This document shows, piece by piece, positions 1 to 10,551 of a DNA stretch of 64,000 nucleotides. A program made the position numbers and the translations under genes. The notes below the pieces were generated by a model. It did not search any database. It was not told where the DNA came from and worked only from the letters and a program-made list of their open reading frames with translations. How positions within the stretch are numbered: position 1 is the stretch's first letter; each line of letters begins with the position of its first letter. Origin of the DNA: Parietaria judaica (lineage: Eukaryota; Streptophyta; Magnoliopsida; Rosales; Urticaceae); NCBI GenBank assembly GCA_954871525.1, contig OX940865.1, positions 6,944,001 through 7,008,000 on the forward strand, written 5' to 3'.

Positions 1-84
1 CTTCACAGCCAAACTCGCCATTATCATAAGTTCATATAACTAGTTGCCTCCTCTTATATCTCATCATAGAAACAACCATCAAAA

Positions 85-276
85 ATGGCTTCTATTTTTG
101 AGAAAAATGCTGCAACAACGTGGTTATGGGGAGAGAAGCTGATCAGTAGTACAGCTAAGAGAGATTTTTGCAGCGGTTTGGGAATGGAAAATGTCGACCC
201 TGTTTCCCGTGTTGAAGGCGACCATGATGACGATGACGATAATGATGGTGGATTCGATTTTGCCCCCGCTGCGTGA
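85..276 (+). CDS. Small acidic-tailed protein, 63 aa, unknown
   Basis: A 63-residue ORF with a good plant start context (four A before ATG, G after) and a pyrimidine-rich, TATA-like stretch about 30-45 bases upstream. The N-terminal half is mixed. The C-terminal part has a run of Asp residues (about 46-53) followed by a Gly/Phe/Ala end. I see no signal peptide, membrane segment or known domain. The downstream sequence (277-400) is T-rich, as in a 3' UTR. It could be a genuine short gene, or the last exon of a gene that begins left of the window. No function is assigned. Confidence 0.4.
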   Translation: MASIFEKNAATTWLWGEKLISSTAKRDFCSGLGMENVDPVSRVEGDHDDDDDNDGGFDFAPAA

Positions 277-958
277 ATTTACTCTCTTTTTTACTTTATT
301 TTTTTAAGGATTGCATGCTTGCTTAATCACTGATTTAAGACAATCGCTCTTCCATTGAGGCTCCTATATGTACTATCGATCTGTGAGGTGTATTTTATTG
401 GACTATTTATTCCTGTAATCGCATTAATATTTTCGATACACGTGTCACGTTGATTTATTTATTAGCCTTGCGAGATAATTATGGTCAGAACTATTTGAAA
501 CATACTAAAGAAAGAATTGTTGGATTTATCGAAGAATTCTCTTCTCCGAAAGCAATAATAGTGGGAACTCTTCGAATGTAAGTCAAGAAAAAAAATGACA
601 GAATTGATATTTTAACCAATTCCGCTACCTTTGATGAAATCGACTATTTCTACTTCTCGGATTCTTTGGTGCCTCGTCGGAAGTCTCTCACTCTCGGGAT
701 GGTCAAGATCACAATTCCAGTCTAGCGACATTCAGAGCTTCTATCTCGTCTACCACATTATTACTTCGGCTATATACTACTAGACCGTTGACGATTGGAT
801 GACGACGCCTCTCTTAATCTTGGGAAAGGCTCAGTCTCTCTTTCTCTCATAGAATTGAAATTGTTGAATATAACACTCTGTGATTGTGATTGTATATGAG
901 TGTATAGGTCAAATCCCTAATAATAATATATTATTAATAATAATATATTAATATTAAT
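277..958. other. Intergenic DNA, no gene seen
   Basis: AT-rich sequence without a convincing ORF. The right end runs into AAT/TA-rich simple sequence from about 920. Confidence 0.6.
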
Positions 959-1130
959 ATAGAATTCACATGTGACTCTATTAATAATAATAATAATAAT
1001 AATATATACATATATATATACTCACAAGTAAGAATTATCATATATTGAGGGATATTACAAGTGTATATATATATATATATATATAAGTGTGCGTGTGTAG
1101 ATAATGTATCTTTCCTCTCCCAATAATATA
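959..1130. repeat. Left copy of a duplicated segment with AAT/TA microsatellites
   Basis: Contains the blocks CACATGTGACTCTATTAATA, ACTCACAAGT and a block of about 45 bases from GTGTGCGTGTGTAGATAATG to CCTCTCCCAATA. All three recur at 1652-1755, on the other side of the foldback element, in a partly different order. (AAT)n and (TA)n tracts lie between the blocks. Confidence 0.7.
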
Positions 1131-1139
1131 TATATATAT

Positions 1140-1603
1140 GGTTAATGACGGCAAAAATACTCAAAGTTTGGTCAAAGAACCCCTCGGGTACCTAAAATTT
1201 AAAAGTGATGGCAAAAATACCCAAAGTCACATTTGGGGAGTTGACCACTTCATTCTTATAACGCCATTAACTTACCCAATAACTCTAGCCACGTGGAAAA
1301 ATATGTTTTGTTAAGTGTAATCATTAGATGTTCAATTAGTTGTATTAAATAGTATTACTTAGGGGTTTAATTCGCTGTTTTCTCGTAAACGAGGCTGATG
1401 TGGGCTTGCCAATGTGGAAAAAATTATTCTGTCGGCAACCCACGTTTGTCCGCGTGGTCAGAGTTAACATGTAAATTAACGGTGTTACGAGATTGGAGTG
1501 GTCAACTCCCCAAATATGACTTTGGGTATTTTTACCATCATTTTTAAACTTTGAGTACCCGAGAGGTTCTTTGACTGAACTTTAGGTATTTTTGCCATCA
1601 TTA

Positions 1604-1606
<3 letters not shown>
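1140..1606. mobile_element. Mutator-like foldback element, family A, copy 1
   Basis: About 467 bp with inverted repeats of over 100 bp starting GGTTAATGACGGCAAAAATA and ending GGTATTTTTGCCATCATTAACC. The arms carry the reverse-complementary phrases for 'caaagtttggtcaaagaacc' and 'tttggggagttgaccact'. There is no coding capacity, so it is non-autonomous. The insertion site is a (TA)n tract, so the target duplication cannot be read unambiguously. A second copy lies at 47884-48331, and that family's 9-bp target duplications suggest the Mutator-like superfamily. Confidence 0.75.
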
Positions 1607-1654
<48 letters not shown>

Positions 1655-3145
1655 TCACAAGTCAGAATTAACATATATTCAGAATTTCACATGTGACTCT
1701 ATTAATAATAATTAAGTGTGCGTGTGTAGATAATGTATCTTTCCTCTCCCAATATTCTCTATTTTTTTTTTCTTTTATGTGTCAACTTTAATTTTCTTTT
1801 CGTTCTGAGATCTAATTTGTCTTGTTCTGCGAGCTCAGTATATTATATAATACTATGCGATTAAAACAATCCAACAACATATATATTTTTCTGAAGTTAT
1901 TTGATCATGAATAATACACGTACGTATTATAACCAAGTATATTTCCTTGCTTTAGTTTGATAAGAAGTTATGAGATAGTCGTTAATTCTATTCTTGTCCT
2001 ATTTTTTCATTAAATTATTCTTGTTCATCCACTTTGTGTCGTCTATTATTCTATTGTCATTTGAAATAGTTTCATTTCCTCGTATACAACTTATTCTTGA
2101 TTGTCGTTTATTGTATTCATTGCTTCTCCATAAGCTGTCGTACTTTTCTCGTATGGTTCCTGTAATATCATTTACGTCGTTTTCCCAGACAGTCATTTTC
2201 TGTTCCACCGGCTTATTTATTTGTTGATTTTTCTCTTTCAATGGTCATCATGTCGTTTCTAATTTGATGTCGTTTTTTTATCATTTATTGGTTCTCGTTA
2301 TTTAGTTCATTATCTTGGGTTCAATTGTTTTCTTATATTCTTATACTTGTTTGATTAATTATCAGATGGTTATACTTTCTTCTTCTCATAGTTTAGGTGT
2401 CGTTTCTTCTTTTGTTACCGATTTTCATATCTATTATTATATTCAGATATAAGTTTGTAGAATTTTTCCCTTAAAACTTTCACTTCAATAAAAAAATGAT
2501 TGAGAGAAAAAAAAAATTAATATAAATTTGGTATACACAGATTTAATTTTTTAACCTTGTTAATAGGTTGTACTGTGTAAGATCAAACTTCCCAATAGAC
2601 TGACTTCTTAAAAGCCCAAAAAAAAAAAAATTGAAGCAACAATAATAAATTTACATAAAAAACAATTGATCTAAAGAGACATATACACAATATTTTAGTC
2701 AGTCTATGACTCACAGATCTCTGTAAGCCAGAACAAAAAATCAATGATTTCAGCCAATTATTCTGTAATAAAAAATTAATGATATATGCCGCATAAGTAG
2801 TTAATCTTGAGACAAGCATATGTCTCATTCTCAAATTTAATAAAAGTGTTGAATAATTAATATTATTTGGAATTTCATTGTAGACGCACACTTGTCCCTC
2901 TTATAACAAGTTTAAACGAGACACTGACCTACAATTAGACTTTAGCACTTCTCTTTTTTTAAAAGGTACTAAAGCCGCTAAAAAATGATTGAAGAAATGC
3001 TGACCCAAACCGTATAAAAATTAAGCACTTATGTCGTAAATAGCCCCAAAAATTAAATGTTATGTCATCAATATTGTACACTAGGGTGAAAATTCTGGTG
3101 GAAAACCCCAAAAACGACATCAATCTTTCACAAAACGACATGAAA
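1607..3145. other. AT-rich intergenic DNA with a (TA)n microsatellite
   Basis: A pure (TA)n tract runs at about 1608-1652. The second copy of the duplicated segment follows at 1652-1755. The rest is T- or A-rich with only short chance ORFs. The part next to 3146 would be the 3' flank of the PPR gene. Confidence 0.6.
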
Positions 3146-4927
3146 CTAAGCTTTTCTCGTTTTCCTTCTTGATATAGTCGGATCTTTGCACCTCTCGGCA
3201 GAGCCATATATGTCGGAAACAAGCATTTCAACACTTGAATCTCTCGGCTTAACGTTCTTCAACCTTTCCGCCGCCCAATCGCTGAGCTCGGAGTTGCCAT
3301 TCACGCCACAAGCCCTAAGCAATGCACCGTATAACGGTACTCTGGTCTCACTGTCACTGTCCGTCAGCATTTCCACCAATTCCCGGGCTTCGCCCAAGAG
3401 CCCAGCTCGGCCGAACATGTCGATCAGACACTTGTGGTGCTCCATGTTCGGCTCGATGTCGAACTCCTGAGTCATCGAGGAAAAGTAGAGGCGGCCCAAG
3501 TCGACCAAGCCAGCGCTGCTACAAGCGTTGAGCATGCCCGTGAACGTCAATTCGTCAGGTCTGATTCCCGCTTGCTGCATTTCTTGGAACAACTCGAGGG
3601 CTTTGAGTTCTCGGCTGTTCCTCGCGAGTCCACAGATGATTGAAGTCCAATCCGACTTAGTCTTCTTGGATAAAGACTCGAAGATCTCTAGAGACTTATC
3701 TATCGCATCGCATTTTGCGTACATGTCAATAAGCGCCGTCGCTACGTAGCCGTCGATCTCGATTCCGTGTCTGTCGATGCAGCTGTGGATCCGTTTTCCG
3801 TTTTCTAGATCACCAATATCAGCGCAGCCTGTGAGAAGACAAACTACAGTGAACTTGTCTGGTCTGATTCGTCTGCTCAGCATCACGCCGAACAGAAGCA
3901 TCGCCTCGTCGACACAGCCACACTTTACGTACCCATTGATCAAAACGGTCCATAGTACGACATCACTGAAATGGTATCGCTGGAAAATCTCCCTCGCCCT
4001 GTCAAGCCTACCGCACTTCACGTACCCGGAGACCATCATGGTCACAATGATGACGTTCTTCTCCGACATCTGATCAAAGATCTCCTGCGCGGCGGCCAAA
4101 CAGCCGCACTTCACATACATATCCAACAGCGCATTGCGGATATTGGCCGTGAAACCGAGCTCCTCGCCGACACAGCGGTAGATCTCCTCGCCGAGCTTTA
4201 AATCCTTCAGCGCAGTGCACGCGGATATCAAGCTCACGATCGTCCCTTCACTCGGCTTCTCGTCGCACTCCACTTGCATACGGCAAAACGCACGGACGGC
4301 ATCTTCAAACTTCTCCCGCCGAACGTACGCGCAAATCAAGACGTTCCACGAAATTAAAACCTTCTCGGGAATTTCTTCAAACACTTTCTCCGCGCTTGCA
4401 AGCTCTCCCAAACATCCGTACGCTCCGATCATGGAGTTACAGACGTAAGAATTCAACCCAAACCCAGTTTTCACGACCAAACCATGAACCATTTTGGCTT
4501 CTGATTGAAGCTCCAAACACCCAATCGATTTGAGCACGAAAGGGTAAGTGAAGTGATCGGGACACAAACCATCGGTCCTCAATCTCCGGAAGAGCGAGAA
4601 AGCTCTGCCGAAGAGATCGCGTTTCACGAGGGACCTGATCAGGACATTGTAGGCAAACAGAGATGGGTTTCGAATGCGATCGAAGATCCTCTCGGCGTAA
4701 TGGAAGGAAGGGCCTGCGGAGAAGGCAAGAAGGTGGTTGTTGGCGACCGTGTCCTGGTGCAGACCGGCGACGAAGAACTGGGTCTGAATCTGCTTGAGGT
4801 GGTCTAGGGTTTGGCAGAGTCGGAAGAGTTGGGTGCATGATTTGGCGATGGCGGAGACGACGAGGCTTGAATCGATGAAACGCGGTGCGACTGATCGGAG
4901 ATGTGGAGAGTTGACGAGGTAAAACAT
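3146..4927 (-). CDS. PLS-class pentatricopeptide repeat protein (E subgroup)
   Basis: A 593-residue ORF without introns, as is usual for plant PPR genes. PPR proteins bind organellar RNA and guide editing, splicing or stability; most act in mitochondria or plastids. The N-terminus is short and low in acidic residues, as in an organelle presequence. From about residue 75, PPR units follow in P-L-S order, seen as phrases such as FAYNVLIRSL, SWNVLICAYVRR, NALLDMYVKCG, TALIDMYAKC and DELTFTGMLNACSSAGL. The end resembles an E motif (PLYGALLRACGVNGNSELSD) but lacks about 15 terminal residues compared with the related copy at 14541-22201. There is no DYW domain. It resembles the Arabidopsis At1g31430-type proteins, from memory. 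A truncated LINE starts about 10-20 bp upstream of the ATG, so the original promoter has probably been displaced and expression is uncertain. Confidence 0.85.
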   Translation of the reverse strand: MFYLVNSPHLRSVAPRFIDSSLVVSAIAKSCTQLFRLCQTLDHLKQIQTQFFVAGLHQDTVANNHLLAFSAGPSFHYAERIFDRIRNPSLFAYNVLIRSLVKRDLFGRAFSLFRRLRTDGLCPDHFTYPFVLKSIGCLELQSEAKMVHGLVVKTGFGLNSYVCNSMIGAYGCLGELASAEKVFEEIPEKVLISWNVLICAYVRREKFEDAVRAFCRMQVECDEKPSEGTIVSLISACTALKDLKLGEEIYRCVGEELGFTANIRNALLDMYVKCGCLAAAQEIFDQMSEKNVIIVTMMVSGYVKCGRLDRAREIFQRYHFSDVVLWTVLINGYVKCGCVDEAMLLFGVMLSRRIRPDKFTVVCLLTGCADIGDLENGKRIHSCIDRHGIEIDGYVATALIDMYAKCDAIDKSLEIFESLSKKTKSDWTSIICGLARNSRELKALELFQEMQQAGIRPDELTFTGMLNACSSAGLVDLGRLYFSSMTQEFDIEPNMEHHKCLIDMFGRAGLLGEARELVEMLTDSDSETRVPLYGALLRACGVNGNSELSDWAAERLKNVKPRDSSVEMLVSDIYGSAERCKDPTISRRKTRKA

Positions 4928-4947
4928 GACATGACACCCAAACTTCG

Positions 4948-7732
4948 AAGGTGGTGGCCAATCGGATTAAAGCGGCGCTTTCGTCCGTCATTTCTGACTC
5001 TCAAAGTGCATTTGTTCCCCGTCGCCTAATCTCGGATAACGCCGCCATTGCTTTCGAGCTCCTTCATTCCATTAGGAGGAAGACGACGGGCAAGAAAGGG
5101 GTCTTGGCGCTTAAACTTGACATGAGCAAGGCGTACGATCGTGTTGAATGGGGGTTTGGCATGCTATGCTAAAACGGATGGGCTTCGGTCCGAGAGTTAT
5201 TAATGTGGTTCGGGATTGTATTTCGACGCCAGTTTTCTGTATTGTTATCAACGGGAGAACTGGCGGTGCAATTGTACCAAAACGGGGGCTTCGACAAGGA
5301 TGCCCTCTATCCCCCTATCTTTTCCTTTTGTGTGCGGAGGGCTTTTCCGCTCTTATTCGGGGACAAGAGCGACTCGGCCTTCTCAAGGGATTCATCTGTA
5401 GACCTACGGCTCCCCCGGTGACTCACCTTCTTTTTGCGGACGATAGTCTCATTTTTTGTGAGGCTACTGAGGAGTGTTGCCACGCTATCATCTCAATCCT
5501 CGAAATCTATAAAAGAGGATCCGTTCAAGTCGTGAATATGGAGAAGTCGATGATGGTGTGCTCTAGTAATACCCCGGCGGAAAAATCGGTTCTTTTCTCT
5601 AACCTTTTTCACATTCCCGTGGTGAACGACTTTGAAACCTACCTCGGACTACCGATCCATGTTGGTAGGAACAAAGTGGCCCTTTTTAGCACCATCACGG
5701 CTCGGGTTCTAAAACATCTCGAAGTTATTTTCGGCCGGGGGTCGAGAAGTCCTCGTGAAAGCGGTGGTTCAAGCGATCTCTACGTATATTATGAGTCTCT
5801 TTTGGCTTACGGCGTCTATCATCAAGGACCTTCATAGGCACATTGCCCGGTTTTGGTGAGGCGGGACGGAGGAAAAACGAAAAATCCATTGGAAACGATG
5901 GGATGTCATCGCTAAGCCCAAATCGGAGGGGGGATTGGGCTTCAAGGACCTAGGAGACTTCAACCGGGCCCTCGTAGGTCGCCTCTCGTGGCGAATTATC
6001 CAATACCCGGATTGCTTGATGGCCCGCGTTCTTAAGGCCAAATACTTTCCAAATTCATCAGTGCTTGATTTTGAATGTAAAAGCCATTTTCCTTCCTCTG
6101 CAAAAGCCTTTGTTGGGGTCGGGACTTGGTGCGGCGGGGTATTAGGTGGCAAGTCGGAGAGGGGAATCTTAGAGCCTTCTCGCAACCTTGGCTCCAAACA
6201 CCTGGTAGTTTCTCCGTCCTCTCTAAGGAACCCGACGATGGATACCCTTGGAGAGTAGCCGATTTTATTTCCAATGGAAGTTGGAACCGGGATCTTATCA
6301 CCTCCATGATGATCCCTTCAATTCGCCTCATTGATTGATTCCTTCTACAAGCCTGAAATCTCGACTCCTCCTTTCTTTCTGAGCTGTTCTAGAAATTGAA
6401 GAGGCAGCTACTGGTTTGATAGGCGCTTATCTATCGTGGAGGAGTTGGGTAGTCTTCCTTAAAACCGCTACCGATTCTTGAACAGAAAGCGGTATGCTTG
6501 CGAAGACCTTTTTTGGTCTATCCGTGTTAATGAAAAGAAGTTGGAGCAGGGAAGGACCTATCTGAAAGGAACCCCAGGATTCGGAAGTCAGACTTGTTTC
6601 ATAGCTTTCAACTGAGCGGCAGACCTGATGCGACTGACAGACAGAAGTCGAAGCGAGCAACAGGTCTTTCATCACTTCTCCTCCTGCCGAAGACTGAAGA
6701 GTAAACCTAACGCCGAAGCTATTCTAAAGATTCCTCTCGGAAGCGATGACTATAAAGACCGCTTGGTTTGGCATTTCGATGAAGATGGACACTACTCGGT
6801 TCGTTCGGGTTACCGTCTTGCGAGGGCGGACTCTCAAGGGGGTCCCTCCAGTTTCTTTTGTGTGGAACAACATTGGTGGAAGAAATTATAGGGTCTCCAA
6901 ATCCCACCCAAGGTTAAACATTTTGTGTGGCGAGCGTGGAAAGAGGCTTTACCTACGTTCGGTGCTCTTCGGGGACGCGATGTGGAGTGCCTTCCTTTTT
7001 TCAAGTTCTGTGGTGCGTTGCCAGAAGATACGAATCATGCGGGGTGGTCGTGCGTACGGGCTCAAGCTCTTTGGGAGTGTTCGTCCTTGCACAAATGGGC
7101 AGAGAAGGCGGCACCGGTTCCTTTTCGGGAACTTTGCTTGAAGGCCTTTAACGCTCTATCCACGACGAACTTGGAGCTTTTTTGCGGGATCCTCTGGGCG
7201 ACATGGTCCAACCGAAACTTAAGGCTCTTCGAGAACCATGTCAAATTGTCGGAAGTGTGGATTGAGGAGATTGTGTGTTGGTTTTCTAGTTTCAAAAAAT
7301 GCACTAGCGGCACGGAGAGTCCGACCTTAGTTCGGCCTTCTACACGTCGGGGTGGTCAGGGGCCGAAGACGGAGGGGTCAAACTCAACGTCGATGCAGCT
7401 TGGGACAAGGATACCGGACGAGTGACATTCGGTGGGGTAGTAAGAGACAACCGAGGAAGACTCATCGGGTTCACGGCAACATCCATGGAGAAGGTAGACT
7501 CGGTCTTATCAGCGGAATGCTTTGCGATACGTCATGGCCTCCATTTCATCTTTGAAACGGGTTGGAGAGTGTCGGAGGTGGAAACCGATAGTTTACGTGC
7601 AACCCGACTTGTCAGCGGGGGAAGTCTTAATTGTGTCCAAGGCCCAATTTTAGCAAACATTAGAAACTTGGCTATGTCGTTAAGTGTCGTTGGGCTCCTC
7701 GTTCATGCAACGAGGCGGCGAACTTTGTAGCT
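4948..7732 (+). pseudogene. LINE ORF2 remnant: RT, zf-RVT and RNase H domains
   Basis: Visible pieces in order: RT motif A region ([15 protein letters not shown], about 5107-5150), GLRQGCPLSPYLF (about 5285-5330), the catalytic FADDSLIF (about 5430-5453), and a zf-RVT-like Cys/His segment near 6980-7080. A plant LINE RNase H-like domain runs from about 7380 to 7720 (VNVDAAWDKD, GGVVRDNRGRLIG, SAECFAIRHGL). Frame changes near 5150, 5750 and 7420 and several stops make it inactive. The family copies itself by target-primed reverse transcription. Confidence 0.8.
6320..6705. other. Foreign segment inside the LINE, origin uncertain
   Basis: ORF2 similarity stops after the codons for SMMIPS (about 6320) and resumes with AEAILKIPL at about 6710. 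The roughly 380 bases between do not continue ORF2 in any frame. They have a balanced, purine-rich composition unlike the LINE and the AT-rich host DNA. The style resembles plant mitochondrial intergenic DNA, but that is an impression only. Confidence 0.45.
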
Positions 7733-7856
7733 CGATCTCGAATTACGTGCCTTATCTCCGACATGTGGTCGTGTGTATGCCCTGATTGGCTTGTAAGCAC
7801 TATCCATAGGGACTTAAACCCCGTTCATTAATACAAACTTCTAAAAAAAAAAAAAA

Positions 7857-8337
7857 GCCTAAAAGCTAAGCATTTAATTTAAAGGAAATTGCGGCATAAA
7901 TATTAAATGCTTGGCCAAATGTAACATTTTACTTTTAATATTTATTTTAATTCATGAGAATACAAAATATTTGGCCAAGTGTACCGGTGTATTCTTAATG
8001 TTTATATTCAGCGAGAGACGTGAAATTTATTTCAATTTTTTTTTTCAAATTCGTAAATAACAAAAAGCATAAACAACCATCTCGAAACGACTATTAGACA
8101 TATGAAATATGATATTACTTTTTTGGAAGGATTGTAGAATAGATTAATCGAGTCAAGGAGGGAAGAGGGAATGAAAAGAGTCGAATCAACCTTGAATAAT
8201 TTTTTTGAAGTGAATGTATGTACGTGTTTTCACTAGTGCACGTGTATCTCCGCCTATGGTTGCTACATTTTTCCAAATATTTTTCCACGATGAAAATACA
8301 AATGAATATTAGGAATATGCCATTACATTTAGTATTC
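7857..8337. other. Intergenic DNA between LINE and TR-GAG element
   Basis: AT-rich. Two imperfect copies of a phrase containing 'ggccaaatgtaac' / 'ggccaagtgtacc' lie at 7910-7930 and 7970-7990, perhaps a small decayed MITE. No gene seen. Confidence 0.5.
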
Positions 8338-8342
8338 GTGTC

Positions 8343-9653
8343 TGTTGATGCAGAAAAATGCTTCAATCCATTAGCGGCCCAATTGCTCGTGTTGGACTGG
8401 GCCCAATGTCGTCTTGTTGACTTTTGTGGATTATGGGCTTGGGTTCGTGGACTTTTGAATCAAAACGGACCCTCCACTGACTCGATGATCAGAAACCCGT
8501 GGCAAACTCCACTACCTGTTGCTAATAGGGCCAGGACTTGGCCTGGCCCGGATTACAGGTTCGGGATACTAAAAACGGATTCCTGACCACCGTGTAGGGG
8601 GTATCACGTTATTGACTCTCCAGTAGACCTTGACAGATTAGACCCTCTACCGGCGTCACGGGGACAGATCCGGGTCCTCGGACTATCCCCGTAATCTATG
8701 TATCTGTCGAAGATACAAGAATACTGGATAGAACGAGCACCTCGCGGACCTAGAACCTTGGCAAGGAGGGTCTTTGATCGTGTCAAAATCTTCTCCAGAA
8801 CCTCCACTCAAAACTGTTTGTTTTCTGTTTCGGAACCTAAACAAAACAAAAACCCGAGGTTAGGGAGAACCGGGGGTGGGGCCCCCGAATTCACCTCCGA
8901 CGCTCAACAATAGTGTAATATTCGAGGGAAAGATGTTTAGGGGATACTCGAGAGTGTTTTGGTCGAGTTCCGTTGAGAGAGAACGAGTTACCGTTAAGTG
9001 AAACCGGAGCTTCTATTTATAGGAGGGTCCAGGAGTTAAAACGTGAATAATTATTACTCCAGTAGGCCCCCGGAGTAATATTATATGTTTTTCTGGGTCC
9101 CCTGGAAGTGGCTGATCCAACGCCGCAAATTTCAGCCCCATCAGAGCAGCGACGCGCCCGGACGCGCGGCAAACAGCGGCGATGCGCGCGTGAGGGCCTG
9201 GTCAGCGCTGGGGTCAACGCCTGGTCAGCAGTCAACGCCCACGTGGCGCTCCCCCATTGGCTCGCTGCCTTCCTCGCGCCCAATAGGCTGCCGACACGTG
9301 GCGAGGTCGTGGGTGACCTTGGGGGATCCGGCAGCGACTCTGTCGCGTGTCAGGTGGCCTTTGGGGCCTGTGGGGCCCACCTGGGCGTGTGGTAGGGGCC
9401 TTTGGGGGCCGTGGGGCCCGCCCGGAGGTCCCGGGGGGCTCTCGGAGGCCTCTGGTGTTTCCCGAGGCCGTTTTTCGCAAACTGTATTTCGTTTTTGGGT
9501 GTTTTCATATTTTTGGGATCATCTGGACACTTTTTTTTTTTGAAATCGGACTCCCGGTGAATATTTTATAAAAAATAGGTTTATTTAATAAAGAAATAAT
9601 TAATCAAATAATTTTCCTTTATTAAATAACCTTTACAAAATTTCCCCATAACA
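8343..9653 (-). repeat. TR-GAG 3' LTR (left)
   Basis: 1311 bp, starts TGTTGATG and ends ATAACA. It differs from its partner by scattered substitutions and small indels over an equal total length, so the insertion is not brand new. A CTATAAATAG box (minus strand) lies at 9013-9022. Confidence 0.88.
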
Positions 9654-9664
9654 TTAACCCCCAG
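9654..9664 (-). other. Polypurine tract of the TR-GAG element
   Basis: On the minus strand this reads CTGGGGGTTAA immediately before the 3' LTR, the expected plus-strand primer. The Tat element has CTGGGGGGTTAA in the same place. Confidence 0.8.
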
Positions 9665-9737
9665 TTTTTCGGAAGCATTTGCTTTGCGAGAAACTATTTT
9701 TGCTCGTAGGGTAATTTGTAGCCTTTGCTTTTTGAAA

Positions 9738-10325
9738 AGATGTACGGTGGCGTCCCTGGGATGAATACTCTTTTTACGTTCGTGAGGGTGTTTTGCTAGT
9801 ACCTTACCATCATACGCTTTTACGGTCGCGTGGGGGCTTCCCCGTAGATCACTTGCCGTGCGTGCACGGGAGTGTCTCAGGGATAACCTGCCAGCGATGT
9901 TTTTGCGTGTGCGGAGTTGGTGTTCTTTTGAAATAACCCCCCATTTACGTTTTCAGTAGCTTTCCTGAGAGATGACCTTCCGTATTTTCTTTTTATGCAC
10001 AAACAGGGTGAGCATGAGAGCTCTTTTTTATGAAGAGGTATGCGGGCGTCCCGGGAAAAACCCTATGCTTGCGTTTATGAGGGTGTCTCATCAGGTCCCT
10101 CCCCGTCGCACGCTCTTACGATCGTGATGGTTTACCTGTGGATCACCTGCCGTGTGTGCCCGGGGGTGTCCCGGAGATGACCTGCCAGCCGTATTTTCGC
10201 GTGTGCAGATTAGGTGTCCCTTTGAAACGACCTCCCATTCATGTCTTCGTAGTGTTTGTTCCAAGAGAAAACCTGTCATATCTTATTTTTTGCAAAAGGG
10301 CGAGCGTGAGAGCTCTTTTTATTCA
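9738..10325. repeat. Tandem duplication of about 293 bp in the TR-GAG 3' region
   Basis: Two diverged copies (about 9738-10030 and 10031-10325). Matching anchors are GGCGTCC (9749 and 10044) and GAGAGCTC (10016 and 10308), with shared phrases between them such as 'gatcacctgccgtg' and 'gatgacctgccag'. They contain no long ORF. Confidence 0.75.
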
Positions 10326-10551
10326 TAATACTTTTAGATAGATAACGCTGAAAAGCGAAAACTTGTGCCTCGAAGGGCACTCTTACAAAACCAGTGTACC
10401 TTCAAGGGTACTTCTTGGAATTTATAAAAATTAGTGGAGAAAGATACGAGTTTACTTGGAGATATGTTGCCGACAGTGTCCTAGCGGCCTTTGGAGGCTG
10501 GCCAGACGACGTGTCGCTATCAACCATCTTTCGTGACACATATTTCTTGAG

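Larger units (their letters stand above)
4940..7856 (+). mobile_element. 5'-truncated LINE (L1-like) with poly(A) tail
   Basis: A non-LTR retrotransposon fragment lying head to head with the PPR gene. The left boundary (4932-4948) is inside the reverse transcriptase domain; ORF1 and the endonuclease are absent, as is typical of 5' truncation. The right end is a run of 14 A at 7843-7856. I could not find matching target duplications. A segment of about 380 bp near 6320-6705 does not read as LINE sequence. Confidence 0.85.

Noticed and set aside
1994..2241. Overlapping ORFs on both strands (77 and 80 codons)
   Set aside because: AT-rich intergenic sequence with no start context, domain or splice support.
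4437..4991. Minus-strand ORF of 184 codons overlapping the PPR start
   Set aside because: Different frame from the PPR protein, and its extra sequence extends into the LINE; no recognisable domain.
9017..9571. GC-rich overlapping ORFs inside the TR-GAG LTRs (also at 13246-13803)
   Set aside because: They are U3/R LTR sequence, open by composition; both strands give Pro/Gly/Arg-rich nonsense.
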